This document shows, piece after piece, positions 37,501-52,100 of a DNA stretch of 64,000 nt. Below the pieces are notes generated by a model that had not been told where the DNA came from, did not search any database, and worked only from the letters and a program-made list of their open reading frames with translations. Position 1 is the stretch's first letter. Every line of letters starts with the position of its first letter. The stretch spans positions 13,700,880 through 13,764,879 of the forward strand of contig CM041538.1 of assembly GCA_023238725.1 (NCBI GenBank), read 5' to 3'. Made by a program: the position numbers and the translations under genes. This DNA comes from Scortum barcoo (taxonomy: Eukaryota; Chordata; Actinopteri; Centrarchiformes; Terapontidae).

Positions 37501-40091
37501 AGGTTATATAAATAAAGCAAACATTCCCTGCATATACACAGTAATCTTTCATCCCAGCTCTGCTTGTTAAAGACACTCAGCTAGCTCAGTCAGCCTCCTG
37601 TTTTTCTCTGACAGTGACCAGATGTTGACAGCTGTCAGTGTAACAAACAGCTGTAGGGGGTTTGGGAGTGCCATCCTGCTGCTACTGCGGGGTGTCGCTC
37701 TTAATCCCTTTGCATTCTACTGACACGCGACAGACACACACACTCACAGTGCTGCAGGGTATCTTGTGAGTTTTCCCTTGAATGGAAGCTGTGACATTTA
37801 CATTAAAGCATTAAATGAATGTTTTTATCTCGAGTGATTTACAGTGAGGGCAACAGCATAATTAGCCAGAAATCTAGATAATCCGTTTTACAAGAAATGA
37901 ATGGAAACGGACAGACTGCTCCAACTGCATCAGATAATTACAGCAAGCCTCCTTGTGTAGAGAGTAAACGTGCCTTTCTGCAGATTATTACTGCTAAAGT
38001 GTCATAAATGTGGAACATGCATCATCTAAACACCACTTCTGTTGGACACACACCACAGAAAAGTAGCTGTGTCTCATACATTCAGTTTTTCTAATGAGAG
38101 AGAGTAACACCTTTTGTCCTCCAGCTTTTCGTTCACAATTAATATTTTTCCACTAGTGGCGCCTTTTGCTGCTTTGTGATTTTTCACTAATAAACCATGA
38201 TCAATTATACCTGCAACATGGAACTTTGTTAAGTTAATCCAGTGTTTTTAACTTGAGGAGAGTGGAAAGTAGCACAAATGTAAGTAATAAGTAATGGATC
38301 GTATTTAAGGGGATGAACAAACTGCACTTATTTGGCACACCTGAGACCAGGCCAGGCAAGCACATTTCCTGCTGATGTATCCTAAATAAAGTATCTCCAA
38401 AATATTATTAGTTGCGGTTACACTTGTTTATTGTGTCCTTCCTTTTTGTCGTGTCTTTATTATGTGCAACAGCATAGCCACTTCTCAGCTGCTTGTGTAC
38501 CTTTCTTACACATGCTTAAGCTCACAGCAACTGCTCAGATCGTTATCAAAACTGAGTGGAGATTAATTCACCAAGCCTGTGCCAAAATGAGGTCTTTGGG
38601 TTTCTTCTCCCCCCTGTTGCTACGCTCCCATGCTCGTGGGCTGTTGATCCTGTGGAGAACCGAGCTGCGTTTTGTCACGTTTTGAAGGGCAGGACGCCAG
38701 ACCCGATTCCAGCCCTGCGGCATTGCCCAAAATGGCAGCTCTCAGTTTGGCTGCATCTAATGGTGTGCCTGGTGTGCCTTTCTTCACGTGCATGTGTCAG
38801 TGCTCTGCAAGTGTTAAATATCATGTATTGCACTTGTAGTTTTCTGAGGCTATAAGTGTACAATATGGGTGTGTGTATGAAATCAAACTGTTACATGTAA
38901 CCTGTATTTACAGCAACAGTCAGGCAAAAATGTGTCTCATAATCACAGAGCATGAGCAGAAAAATCTGTTAAAGTACTCAAGATATAATGACAGTAGTAA
39001 TTCTGCTCTAATGCTTTTCATGTGTGTGCTGTTTATTGCTTCCCCTCTGCTTAAGGTCAAGCAATATTAAATTCCTTATCTTGTAAAGGAAGTGTAATGC
39101 AGAGTTAGCTTGGATTATGTGTTTTTATTTTACAACATTCTTACTTTATTAGTCTGTAAACAGTGAATACAGGACAGATGGTAAATGGGGGAAATGATAA
39201 GAAAGTAGCGGTAAGATGGCAAACCTAAATAGCACAGAGGGTGTTCATGTTCTTTACAATGAGTCCTCTGAAGTTTGCATTTTATCTTCTTCCCTCCATC
39301 GAGCTGCCTCTCACTGTCAGGTGAAGGTGATATTACTGCGTCATGGTTAGGCTTGATTTCAAATGCCCTTTTTTCCCTTTCCCAACAGAGCCACCATAGA
39401 GGAAGTGGAGGGGGATGTGTGCGAGTTGGAATCCAAGCTTGACAAAGTGAGTACCACCCATTAAAATCATTGTTTAATTGTTCATTTGTTCTTCTGTGTG
39501 AAGTGTGCAGCTATGGAGGTAGTCCTGTAAGTGGAAAGTTGCTGGTTCATCCACGGTCTTGTCCTCAGTATATCGCTCCAGGCTAGTTGCCTTTGACAGT
39601 GTGCACCTGGCTTGCGCTTGAATGAAATATATGGGTGTGTGTGTTTGTGTTTAAAAAGTATATGGCACGTATTACACTTAAGTATCTACTGTAATTGGAC
39701 AGTTACCTAATTATGATGACTCACTCCAGTGTTTCAGATGTACCAATGTCTCCATTCATTGTCAGCGCAATGAGAAATAAACACACAAATGGAGGTTAAC
39801 CTGTGCCTGTTTAATACTCTCTACGAGCCATTTGCCAAGTGGCCTATAATCATCTTTTATTCACACGTTTTAATCAAAATCATGAAAATAACAACTGTTA
39901 CAATCTGTTGTGGCTATGACCAGTAATGGAAACTATTTGGATGTCACAAAACTCCATATGGTTTGTGGGATTTTTTTTTGTCCAAACTGTGATGGAAAAA
40001 GAAGGTCAGAGATTCATGTTGCGGGTGGAGTCGAAACAACAGTCCGAGTAACTTTATTGTACGATGGATGGAAGGATGATGGAATCTCTCT

Positions 40092-40136
<45 letters not shown>

Positions 40137-43100
40137 GCCATCTATAGTTGGATTTACTTAAATTAACAGTCCAAAGTGTGTTTTGGGCACTTTGTTATTC
40201 CTGACTTGATAAACAACCAACTTTAACACGAGATCCCCTGTTTTTTTTATTGCCAGTAAATACTTGTGTTTTGGTATTGTTTCCTGTAGCTGGTGCAGAT
40301 TACACTCAGCTCGCTCACTCTGCTCAAATTAACTAGACTAAACTAGTAATCCAAACCAACAAACGAACAAGTGTTAATGAGTAGTTTTATCCTGTACTGC
40401 TGGCAAACCAGATCCCTCCTCTGAGTGGATCCCCGCAGAGCTGAGAGTACAATCACAAGCTGAGAGTGAGACCTCAAGCTTGGAAGGTCCCAGTTCATTG
40501 TTCCTGGACTTACAGTCTTGCAGAGTCCCGCCCTCCTCGTCACCCCACCTCTGTGACTCAGCCCTGGCTTCACTTCCCCTCTTACCCAGGAGAGGAAGGA
40601 TCTGCGGAGAGTGGGTGTGTTTGTGCATATTAGTGTGGCTTTGATATTGTGTACATGTTGATGGGTGGAGTCGAGAGACGAGGAGCTAAAGGGACCAGAG
40701 TTCAACGTTTTCATGGAGCTTCCTACCTGCCTGATGTGCACACGCAGCCATGTTGTCAGAAGTAAACACACTTTTAACTGTGCCAATATTAAATCTGCCC
40801 GACATCTGTTCTCAAGTTCATGCATGTTCATATACGCAATGACAAACTATAAATATGCTCAGTTACCAGTTTATCTGGTACATCTAGCCAAAACTAATAC
40901 AGTCCTACAATAAATCCTCCCTTCATGAAGGTTTTGTTGAAACCTTGTATGGTCTATCATTTAGCCTACTCTCATACAAAGTAAGGGCCCGGTGTTTTAG
41001 CTTGGTGTAGTTAATAAAAATGTTAAAGTTAATAAGTGTATGTCCAGAATAACGAAGGCCAAATCAAAAAGGTTTTATCAACAAGAAGAAATAGTAATAA
41101 TAACATGATTCTTACATAAAAAGTTTTGAAGAGTGAAAACTTTTGAAAGAAAGTGTTTTTTTAAATGAATTGCCACATTGGTGACATAATTATTTAGAAT
41201 AGTTTGATATATGACTCAAATGATTAATTGTGTTTTATTCCATTTCTGATTCAAGTCCCTAATTTAATTATTTTTTTTCAGTAAAAAATCCTAATGTCAG
41301 CTGTTTAAATGACGCTTTCTTGAAGGAGGACAAACATGCATTTTTCACCAGCTTTTATTTATTAATTGACCATTGATCACTTACTAATCCACTAAAGAAT
41401 TAGTGGAATTACCATTTTTCCTTGAGTTACTTAGCTGCGTTGGCTGCATTGGCACATTCAGGCTATGTCATCTCCTGTGTGGGAGTGGATGGAGAACGGC
41501 CAGTGTTTGTTGTGAGTTTACATAACCTGGAATTATCTTTGCCCCCAATGAGTCAGAAGGGAAAGAAGAAGTGCCTGCTGCTAATTACCAAGAAACTGAC
41601 TAAGCATCTTGCTTTTTAGCATTAGTCTTATGTTCTGCAACACCATGTTCCACCAAATCAACGGCTCCTGAATATATTTTTAGCAGCAAATGTTGGTTGA
41701 TTTAGTAAGAATGAACGACCTGAAGAAAAGACCAGCACCTTTCCTTCTCTTTTCTGTCTGTTACTGTATTTCCTTCCCCTCTAATGATTTTCCCCTTTCT
41801 CTTCCTTTCTCTAGTTGGTGAAGTTGTGCATTGGGATGATTGATGCTGGAAAAGCGTACAATGCAGCCAACAAGCAGTTTGTTAATGGGATCCGGGAGCT
41901 GGCCCAACAGTCCACCAAAGATGAGGTCATCGAGGTAAACAAATAGAAATCATACAATAGAAAGTCACCAGCATTTAGTGCTATTGCAATGTAAGGTTTT
42001 TTGTTTCTTTCTTTTTTGGCCTGTGTGGTGTCAGGTATCTCTTTTTTATACAAAAACAAAATATTTAGTATCTTTTGAAGTTATCCACTAAATGTGAAAT
42101 ACAAATATTAGAGTTAAAATCTGTACATTGTAATAACCATGGCTGACGTCTTCTTAGTTCCCAGATATAAAGGAGCCTGTACTTCCTTTCTGTTTGCACA
42201 CACTACCTTCTTGTCTCTTTTGAGTGTTTTCCTGCTTGATGACATTATCAGATTAAAATCTAAATGTAAAAAAAAAAAAAAAAGAGGCCTCGTAAAATCT
42301 TGTACTGTCCACTGGGTCTTGCCGAGGTCAGATGTTTTGTTTTGTTTTATTTTCTCACATGAATTTTGCATGGCGAGGCCAGCACTTCCTGTCTGCCTTT
42401 GTGTATTTCACTCAATGCCTCTCCCTTGGGTTCAGCCACTGCATGTTTTGAGGGAGTAACTTAGCCAAAGGAATTCTTTCCCAAAGTGTTTTTGTATCTC
42501 TAAAAAGACGGACACAGTCTTTGTAAAGCCATACCTGTCTGACACAAGAGTTTGTGTCTGTCATGTAGCAAGCAGTCAAAATTGGCATTTTATCCTATTT
42601 TGTTATTATAATACAGACCTGGTTTTTAGTGTTTTCCTTGTGTGATTATTTGTGTTTTGTTGCTATAAGAATACTTTCTCCGCCTGCCTACATGGCTCTC
42701 TATTTTTTTTCTTTCCACAGTCCAGTCTCACAAAGTTTGCTGAAAGCCTGCAGGAGATGATCAACTATCACACGGTATGCTATCACTGCCATGTGAAACC
42801 GGATGTATTGTGATTCTTTTTGTTTTATTTCCCCCCCTACAGCTGGGTGATGACAAAACTCAGCTGGGCTGACGGTCTGGAACAGCTCTTGAGCTGTCAG
42901 AGGTTTAATTTAGTGCTGGGAAAGACCACAGCAGACTACAAGACAGAGACAATGGGTCTGTAAGAGGATGGCCACCAGTTTGAGGAAGGGAAGAGGAAAA
43001 TGCACAAGAAACACCTTTCAGGGAGGATTAGTGATAATGTTGGTTTAGCTTTGAGGAAAATATTTAATGTTCAACTGCTTTCAATGGCACGTTTTTAGAA

Positions 43101-46100
43101 GAAAGTGGCTGTTGTAAACAGCTTTCAGGTTGGATTTTTTTTATTACTGTAAACATGTGAAGCAGCTGTTGCTGCTCAGCATACACTGCCCTCCAAAAGC
43201 GCGTAAAAGGAAATGCTTTGGGTTATATTTAAAAAAAAAAAAAAGTACATTTTTTTTCTTGAAGAAATATGTAAATATCAACATAGCTTTGTTTGTTTGT
43301 CACACAAAAAAAAACAGTTACTTCTTCCCCCGGCCTATAAAATCTATATTATAGACAAAGAAATGTTCCTCTCATAACATTTATTCTCTGCTTCTCATGT
43401 TGTGCAGTGTTTATTTGTTAAAACAAATTATGTGCTGCTGAAGTAAACATGGTAATGGTCAACTTTTTACAATATAGCCTGTCACCCTGGAGATTGAGCT
43501 GAACTTCACAAAGAACCATACCATACTTCAGTAATAATAATATAAGTATTCTGCTGGTCTTTTAAAGCATGGCCATCTAATGCACTAAATCTTGGATAAT
43601 AAATAAACATGACGCCTTTCTGTCAGTAGTTTTATTTTTTCTTGTCCTGCACCAAACTGGAGCCCAGTAGGATAGATCTGATTATGAGTCCTCTTGTTAG
43701 CCTCTTCAGTTGTCAGTCTCTGGTAGGCACACTGCTGACATTGAGCAATGGAGACACAACTTTGTCCTTTCATTAAGAATCCCTCAAAGACAGAGTATGT
43801 GCAGGGTGAGCTCGAGGCTTTTGTTCTGCTGTATAAGATATTTTCTTAATCTCCCTTGTCAGGTCTTGTCTCTGTTAACTTTGAGTAACATTTTCAGAGT
43901 GAGTTCCCAGTCAGCATCACACTGTCTGCGACATACAAACTACTGCTACTGAGAATCAGACCTCTGGGATTTTGTGGTTGTGAATGCAAACTGCGCAATC
44001 TGTGCATCCTTAAAATCATTTCAATTGATTAGTAGATTAAAAGAAAATTAATCAGCTACTGTTTTGATAACTGATCATTGATTCACTGATCTGAAGTAGG
44101 TTTTTTAAGTAAAAATTAAAAAATGTGATGCTTCTAGCCTCTTCAGTTTACAAAAGTGAACTGAATGTCTTTGGAGCTTGTATGTCAGGCAAATGAAGCG
44201 ATTTTAAGACGTTGCCTTTGACTCAAATTTCTCCCAATTCATGGAGCAAACAATGAACTGATTTATCAAAAGAATAAGCAGGTAAGTTGGTCATTTTAGT
44301 TGTGTATCATTTCAGTGACGGTACCAAAGGTTGACACCCAAAAATTTCCCGATCACATCAAAATAAGAAAAAACAAGTAGAGGGTATTGTCTCTGCAGAT
44401 ACAAATAAACCACACACTTCTAGTGTGTCAGAAGGGATGATTGAGAGGGAATTATTTTTATATGAGCCTATATGTTTATTTTTTTAGGAAAATCCTACTG
44501 GTTATACCTTTAACTAGTATCCCACAAAGTTGCGGGAGTGGGTAGTCTACCATGACTCAACAGTGGAGTCTTCCTCCTCCTATTAGCTCCCTTGACTAGA
44601 CCCCTAAAAACCTCCAGGAGCCACAGTGCAGGCCGGCGACTGTGACTCAACTGTGGAGACTGTGGTCACGTCAGCTGACTGTCAGATAGCTTTTTTGCCA
44701 CTCAGCGATCTTTCAGCGCATGATCCGCTCAAACACAGTGCTCAATCTGTTTGTCACTGGTGGCCTCTCCCTGCCACACTGCTCATATTGTTTTGTCTGG
44801 CCATGAAATCGCACTGAAGCCCCATTTAGAAGGAAGTGCTTGTCCGGACGTTTCCTCAGTAGCTCATTTTTAAGGGAGTGTGCAGGTTATCGAGAGCATG
44901 ACTCACAAGCAAGAATGAGCAAATTGCGTCATTTCTCGTGTTTATGTCTTTATGAGGGGAGTTTACAAAATCAGCTTGTTTGTGTAAATTTAGGGGCCTA
45001 ATTGCACCCTGTGATGTTCACAAAAAATCCTCCCAAACAGAGGTGCAGAATGCTGACTTGGTGGTATGAAAAGTAAATACATTCATCAGCTTCCTGTTAC
45101 TTTCACAGAGAAACGCCTCAAGATGTTTAATGCTTGAATTGTACAACTAACTCTAACTAAACTAAAGAGAAGAGAACCGAAAGGAACATTAATTCTTTCT
45201 TTCTTTCTTTTTTTTTTTCACAGATATTATTTGATCAGGCCCAGAGATCTATAAAGACCCAGCTTCAAACATTTGTCAAAGAGTGAGTATTCATTGAATA
45301 AAGATGGATAAAGCTGTGAAGTTGTGTCTCTGAGCAATCTGAGCTTTTGACGAATGGCCTAAATTTACTTTTTGTGTCATCTGTCTTTGACAACAAGCCC
45401 ATTTACGTTTCACTCACGCTATTTGAACTTAACTAAAAATATTTGTACTTCAAATACACATGGGGGACAAAAGCTGTAATGGGTTTAATTCAGGACGCCT
45501 ACTCTTGTAATTCTGAATACAAAGTAGAAGCTGGAGGGATGTCACATATCTGATTGGTAGAGGATCCAAGCGGGGCATGTAAGGACTCTAAATGACATTA
45601 GTATATATAATATATAATAATATGTAGTCAAATCAAGACCTCATATCCCCTCGTATAAGACCTTACACAGCACTGAATTACAGACTGCTTGTATAAGTGC
45701 AGGAAACAATGGGGCCTTCTGGTTTATTTCATTATAAGGATTAGCAGCTTTTGCCCCTGGCACACTGGGGCTAAACACCCACAGCAGTAGCACCCAAACT
45801 TCTCAGAGACAGCAGGGAAACATATTCTATCACAGAGTAATTACTCACCTCGCAGCACTAGAATATTAATCTCACTTAAGCAAAACAACACCAGAGACAA
45901 ACGTGGGGTGCAGAATTTAAGGACTTTGTCCTCCTCTTCAAGATAAGACACCAGCATAGCAACAACCTGGGCCATATCATTTTAGCAAATAATTTTGTTT
46001 GTTGTAACCTTCTTGGATTTTCCAGCTGGCCAAGATGTATGAAATCACCTTTAGCCTTGAGTGTTCCTGTTGCCCGAGAGATAACTACTTCCTGTAACAT

Positions 46101-49100
46101 CTGACATTTCCCTTCACAAGATTGTTGACAACAAAGGGACCTGTTTATTTGACCTCAGTCATAAAGTGTGTCAAACTCATTCATCTTTTGCCCTAAACTG
46201 TGTGAAACTGATGTTGTATTGCATGATATATTTATGGCATCATCTAAGGGTATTTCAACACATCTCAAGTAACAATAATTGTGTTTTTATCTGTTTATGT
46301 AACCAGAAAAACTAATTATTTTTTTTATTCTCACATCCTCCTTTAGTAAAAAAGTTAAATACCCAATTTACACTCTCAATTAATAAATGCTTGTATCATA
46401 AGCATTGAATTCTCCTCTCTTCTTTTCCTTATGTCAGTGATCTACGCAAGTTCAAAGAAGCTAAGAAGCAATTTGACAAAGTGAGTGAGGAAAAGGAGGC
46501 GGCGCTGATCAAGAACGCCCAGGCTCCCCGGAACAAGCAGCATGAGGTGGAGGAGGCCACCAACATCCTCACTGCCACACGCAAGTGCTTCCGACACATC
46601 GTCCTCGACTACGTTTTACAGGTACAACAACCAGCTCAGGGGTTTGAATTGTAGCACTTGAGTGTTTTAGTCTTGTGTTGCACAGAATTCACATGTGGCA
46701 GTGGCTTGACTGTGTTTCTTTATCCTTTTGATTAAAATATGCTAAAAGCTGTGTTTGTAATATTACAGTAAATGTTGTAATAATGGGATCCCTTTAATGC
46801 TGAGTCTCTCTTAAGTCCACATTTTAAAATAAGCTGGGTTCTTTAAAGTGACAGTTTTTCATATATATAGCGACAGACTGCTGACAAGTGGCTTTTACCA
46901 TAGAAGCTTAAAAAAAAAAAAAAAGCTCATATTTCTCTGTGCACCCTAGCCAACATGGATTTGGACATGGAACTTAATATGCTGAGTCAGGTCAAAGATG
47001 CTGAGGTAGCACAGAAAGAGAATGAACAACAGCTGTGTTTGAGTCCGTTACATCCAGAGCGAAACACCTGAGCTCATCCACCTGTCATGTTCCAGTCTAA
47101 AACACCAGAGTGGATTTGACTCAAAAAGGAGTAGTGGCAGATAAATCAGCAGGACACAGAGAGCAGCTTTTGAGTTCGTTGTGTCAATAGGACAAGCAGC
47201 AGCAGCAGAGAAGAAGAAGGTAGTAGTAGTTTAATTTGATGTGACAGCACATAGCGTCATACCACAGCTTAATACACTTCTGTAGATTAATAAATAGAAA
47301 GTTAATTGTAAGAAAAGTAGATACAAATTAAAATCTATGGATGAACTAACTTCACATGTGTATATGCTAGTGAGGAGTCCATATTAGTTTTTACATTAGA
47401 CCTCACATCAGCTCCAGACTAATAATTAAGTAAAAGCAATGCAGAAAAAGCAACAGATACCTTAAGCTTAGCAAGTTATGGTCACTAACAAAATTATTGC
47501 ACAATATTCTTGTGACCAATCAGCCATCGTGTTTGCTGAAACACTCTGGTGGAGAAATGATTCATATTTTTAGGTCATATCATTTGAGACCAGGCAGAAG
47601 AGGAAGAAAGCAGGAGGAGGAAGTACACGAGAACAACTGAAGACGTTTTTAAATTTGTTGGTTTAAATTTGTTGTTTGTTAAATCTCAGTTCTCTCTCAG
47701 AAACAGTACTTGCCCCATTATATTTAACATTTGAAGAAAGAGCTGCAAAATGAGTCAGGATTTACAGTTTCATCCGTGAGATATTGTAACCAGCTCACAA
47801 AACAGTTGAATTTTCGTTGACGATGAGTCACTGGTGCAGAGGGAAATTACTACAGGACAAAATCCTCTTTTTCTTTTCTTTTTAATCAAACACAGCATAT
47901 CTACTTTCTTGGAAATGTGCACTTGCATGTTTAGAGCCGCGTTTTCTGTCAAAGCCACACAGATGTCTCAGACTCTGACCTTTTTCGCAGTAAAAGCTGC
48001 TCATGTATCATTGAATACATCAGCTGAGCCCTTGGTCTCTGCTCTTGGCTTGGCTACAACAGCACTGATGAATGCTTTGTGCTTTCTGATAAAGCAGCTG
48101 CCAGTCCTGTTATTGAATCTCTCTCCAAAGGAACAGACAATATTGCATGGGCACAGTTTGCTCCAAAATTAGATTTTGAAAAGAATTCCAAAAGCAGGTT
48201 TCAAAATAGGTCTGGCAGTCTGCTCCACTGGCCCACTGCATAATCACTCCCTCATAAAGTGAAGCCTGGCTGCAAGAAATTAGTTTTTATCTCGCCTGTT
48301 GGTCTGCTTATAGGAAATCTATAAGCCTAGCAGCCAGCGCAGCTGATTTGAATAGGTCTTCTTTTAAAGTTTAACATTTGGGTCTGTCAGCACTTTTAAA
48401 ATGCTACTAACTTCTGCAGCCGTGCTTGCAGGAAAGATTTGAGACAGATTTTAGCTTTATTTTTTTGTTCTTTTTAGATTGTTTTTGTGGCATTTTTGCT
48501 TAATTATACAGTGCACAGTTTACAGTGACATGCAAAATGGTAGAGGGGGAGGAAAATATATGAGTTGTTCAGTTTAAGAATGGAGCGTTTCTCTTTTACC
48601 CTGATGTGCCACGTAGAGCTTGATCATAAAATACTGAACTTTAAACTTCGGTTTTATTGACTCAGTCAAGCCGAGAAAAAACATGTAACTGTAATAAGAT
48701 AAAAACCACATTTTGCAATAAAACACACAATATAGCCATCTGACTTCAACCTGACCTTTATGTTATCACCCCTGACAGAAAAACCAATGGCTAAAACTTA
48801 AATATACACAAAGCACAGTTAAGATAGGACAATGTCTATAAAATGTAGCACGCTGTAAATTTCCCACGCCTGAATAGTAACTAATTTAAGCCAAAATCTA
48901 GCTCAAACTTTGTGTCCTTACTTTATGTCCTTAAGTGTGGAATTACCTCAACCTACTAACCAATTACCAACCAAATGCTCATAAATTTTGCTTGAGGCAG
49001 TTGTGTTTGCACTTAAAAAAACATTGGTTAGAGGTGCTACTCCAGTCAAAACTACCAATTGACTGTAATGGAGGGAAGTAGGGGGCTTGTAAAAGTTGTG

Positions 49101-52100
49101 ATGCAGCAGCCACTGTGGCAAAGAGACTATAAAAATAAGCTTCTTTCCCTGGGTGGGAGATACGTGTGTGTGTACGTGTGTGTGTGTGTGTGTGTGTGTA
49201 TAAACACAAGTGTGGTTTGTGTTGCCAAGGGAAAGTTGCCTTACAACCCACAGCCAAAAAAATATTTCCGCCCACAACAAATATTTGAACTTCTGTTCTT
49301 CAATGAATCGAAATATGGTGACCCAGTCTTTCATTTCCACAAAAAATATCAGAATTAATTCAGAAGCTGCCTCTGTTGTTGCTTTTTGTAGTGGCCAAAT
49401 GCATATGCCGCAGTCAGTCAGTGACTGGGCTGTCACACGGCAGTCCGTAATTCCTCTCAGACACAATAAAGCCAGGTAGCATCACCATCAACCTACCTTA
49501 ACAAAGATAACCTCCCAGGCCAGATGAACAGCAGAGTGGTAATTAGATCAAGATGAGGAAGAATCTGCTACACACAAACACTCTCACAAGCAGACACAGA
49601 GAGAGACACAGAGAGAGACACAGAGAGAGAGAGAGACAGTAAAAGCAGCAGGACACTTTAGATGATACATGAGAGGCTACAGCAGCACACTCAGGTTAAA
49701 CATGAGACATGGAGCTCCCCCTGGTGTCTGCTTTAGGAACTACTGCGCAGTAACGCTCAGGGTGACTGTGATTTTTCTACTTCAGTCTGACTCATTTCAC
49801 GCTCGTCTGATTTATTTCATTTGCCTTTTTCTTTCATGTTTCATCAGCTGTATTATATCTCATTCCCCCTTCTGTCCTCCCTCTGCGCCTTTTTCCTCTC
49901 AGATATTTTCACCTTAAACATTTTTTTGTTTTTAGTTTGGTGGTAACTGCTTGCCTCTTATCTGTTAAGTATTTCTTATTTTAATGTTACTGAAAAGCAA
50001 CAGCGTTTAAAAAAACATTCCCACCTCAAATTTTTTTTTTTTTTGGTTCATTACAGATCAATGTCTTACAATCCAAGAGAAGATCGGAAATCCTGAAATC
50101 AGTATGTATACTTTCCTGACACTTCAAACAATCTATGTCGCAGCCTGATTGGCCCTCTGAATATTTCATGTCTTCTCCACAGATGTTGTCCTTCATGTAT
50201 GCCCACCTGACATTCTTCCACCAAGGATATGACCTCTTCAGTGAACTACAACCTCTAATGAAGCTGCTTGGCGGACAGGTTTGGGCCACAGCATACACAT
50301 GAGGATACACACATTCATACACATACATAAAAACAAACCCACCAATGCAGCACCTTTGCACAAAGATGCAAAGCTTCAGCAGCAGTTATACAGTGATCTT
50401 ATTTTCTTGGAGGAAACCAGTGCAGAAAATGCTTTTGATAGAACATTTTGCTTTAAATCTTAAAATCATAAAATCTTTGTTAAAAACTTTTCATTATTAC
50501 ATCAGAATATAATATACCATTTACATAATATAATATCAGTTTTAATATCAAGAATGAGTGACGTATAAGTTAAAATTTTTCATTCGGTATGGCTATGGCT
50601 TATTAGTCAACATTGTTACATCACGTATGTTTTGTTGATGTAATTAAGTCATTTTATTACATTGCCAAGAAAAGTGTTGAGAGGTTTTATTGTGAGGGAT
50701 GTTTTATTATATTTCTTCAAAATGAAATATGATTTTGGCAGCTGCAAAATTAATTTGGATGAATGGCTCACAGTTTATCTTTCACTTCCTTCATTTAATC
50801 GTAATTTAATATTTAAAAAAAAGAAAAAGTTTGTCCTGGACGACACTTGCAGTGTTATTAGAACATGCAGTGTAAACCCTTGCAACATAAGCAAGCATGA
50901 ATCTATTTTGAGAAGAAGAGCGGAATAAATGTTAGCTAAAGTTTACATTCCTGCATGCTGTATGAGGTAAACACCTTTTATTCATATTCATTCGCATTGT
51001 TCAATTACCTAAACAGCGTTCCTGTTTGGGGGCTTGTTTAGAGCTTGGAGGGTTTGTGTCAGATGACGACTCTGGATGTAACTGTAAATCATCTTAGTTT
51101 GTGCATTAGTGGTCCTGGGTTTACACTGGCATACAACTGCACTTTGACCTTCTGCCTTCACCTCCAGACGACCTCTCTCTTCCTTGTGTGTGTATCGACT
51201 GCTATCTTTGGGCACATTTCGGTTCTGTGTGTGTGTCTGTGTGCATCCTCTGATAAACAGAGCCTTCCCTCTGAGCTAGGGGACGGCCCGAATGTGACTA
51301 TAAGATGTTTATCATAGTGGAGCTGCTGTTACACTGAGCAGGAATGAGGAAGAACACAGCCAAAGGGCTGGAAAAGGTTTTTCTCACAGTCAGGTTTGAC
51401 AGTCAGCTGAGCGAGCACAGCAAAGGAACACGAGATTGATGCTGAAGGTTGTGGAATATAAACTTTGAGACTGGAGCAGAAGAGTAGCCAAATGAGAGGA
51501 TGATATCTCTCAAAATTGGGCGTAAGATCAAAGAAGAAAGGAGTCCATCTACAGAATGGGGAGCTGGAGAGGAGCAGAAGAGTAGAGGGCACTTTTGAAG
51601 AGAAAAGTGTAGCTTGTAAACATGTTTTTCTGATGTTTAAACTACTGTCGGGAACCCAACAGTGTTCTTTATCTGAGAAACAGAAAAAAAAGACAATTTT
51701 GAAAGCCAGATCTGAGGAGTCGGAACAGTGGTCCTCCACATTGGATTGTAGAGAAGAGTGTGGTTCCTAACCCTTATGCTCTGAAGCTGGAACCATCTGA
51801 CTTCGGAAATTGACATAGAGAACCAAAGTGCCGAGAAAAGAGAGAAAACAGGAACGATTTTGAAAAGCAGATTTTAGGAAGGGATAAGAGGCAGAATGTA
51901 ATCTTCTCAAAGCAAAAAGTGATTGAAGTAGACTGGAAAGGCATGGACAGTAAGCTCTCGACGACAAGACCACGCTGATTGTGTGAGGAAAAAGGGAGAG
52001 AAGTGCAAAAGACTGAAGAGAGATAGAGGGTCAGTCTCCAGCCGATGTGGATTGTAAGCCTGTCGCACTGAATTTGGAACAGTGCAAAACTGAAAAGGGA

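Larger units (their letters stand above)
25584..39388 (+). other. acap2 intron 1 (13.8 kb)
   Basis: No gene found. Contents: GGA-rich run near 25650-25668, poly(T) near 26457-26477, C-run near 26690-26705, a 17-bp tandem duplication at 28601-28634, a LINE fragment at 29729-30390, a MITE end at 30397-30455, a MITE at 31410-31715, a LINE tail at about 32680-32950, a MITE remnant at about 33740-33930 and a CTCF-like site at 38150. The rest is unremarkable AT-rich DNA. Confidence 0.75.
39447..41814 (+). other. acap2 intron 2
   Basis: 2.4 kb. Holds a SINE-like remnant at about 39510-39610, a (TC)19 repeat at 40094-40131 and a short inverted repeat at 41388-41407. No gene. Confidence 0.75.
42775..45223 (+). 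other. acap2 intron 4
   Basis: 2.4 kb. A strong extra acceptor at 42841-42842 could open an alternative terminal exon with stop at 42870-42872. A MITE copy lies at about 44015-44280 and AATAAA hexamers at 43598-43607. Confidence 0.7.
46622..50056 (+). other. acap2 intron 6
   Basis: 3.4 kb. Contains a GT repeat near 49173-49199, a GACACAGAGAGA minisatellite at 49593-49638 and a reverse CTCF-like motif at 49713-49728. The long minus-strand open frame at 48948-49466 crosses the GT repeat and resembles no family I know. Confidence 0.75.

Noticed and set aside
40343..40831. 162-codon open frame on the minus strand in acap2 intron 2
   Set aside because: No recognisable domain, ordinary intronic composition and no exon structure; length is possible by chance in 64 kb.
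41388..41407. 8-bp inverted repeat with 4-base loop
   Set aside because: Short, AT-rich, probably chance or a MITE remnant; no flanking U-run or other sign of an RNA gene.
48948..49466. 172-codon open frame on the minus strand in acap2 intron 6
   Set aside because: It runs through the GT microsatellite, giving a repeated Thr-His stretch, and the rest resembles no protein I know; no promoter or splice context supports it.
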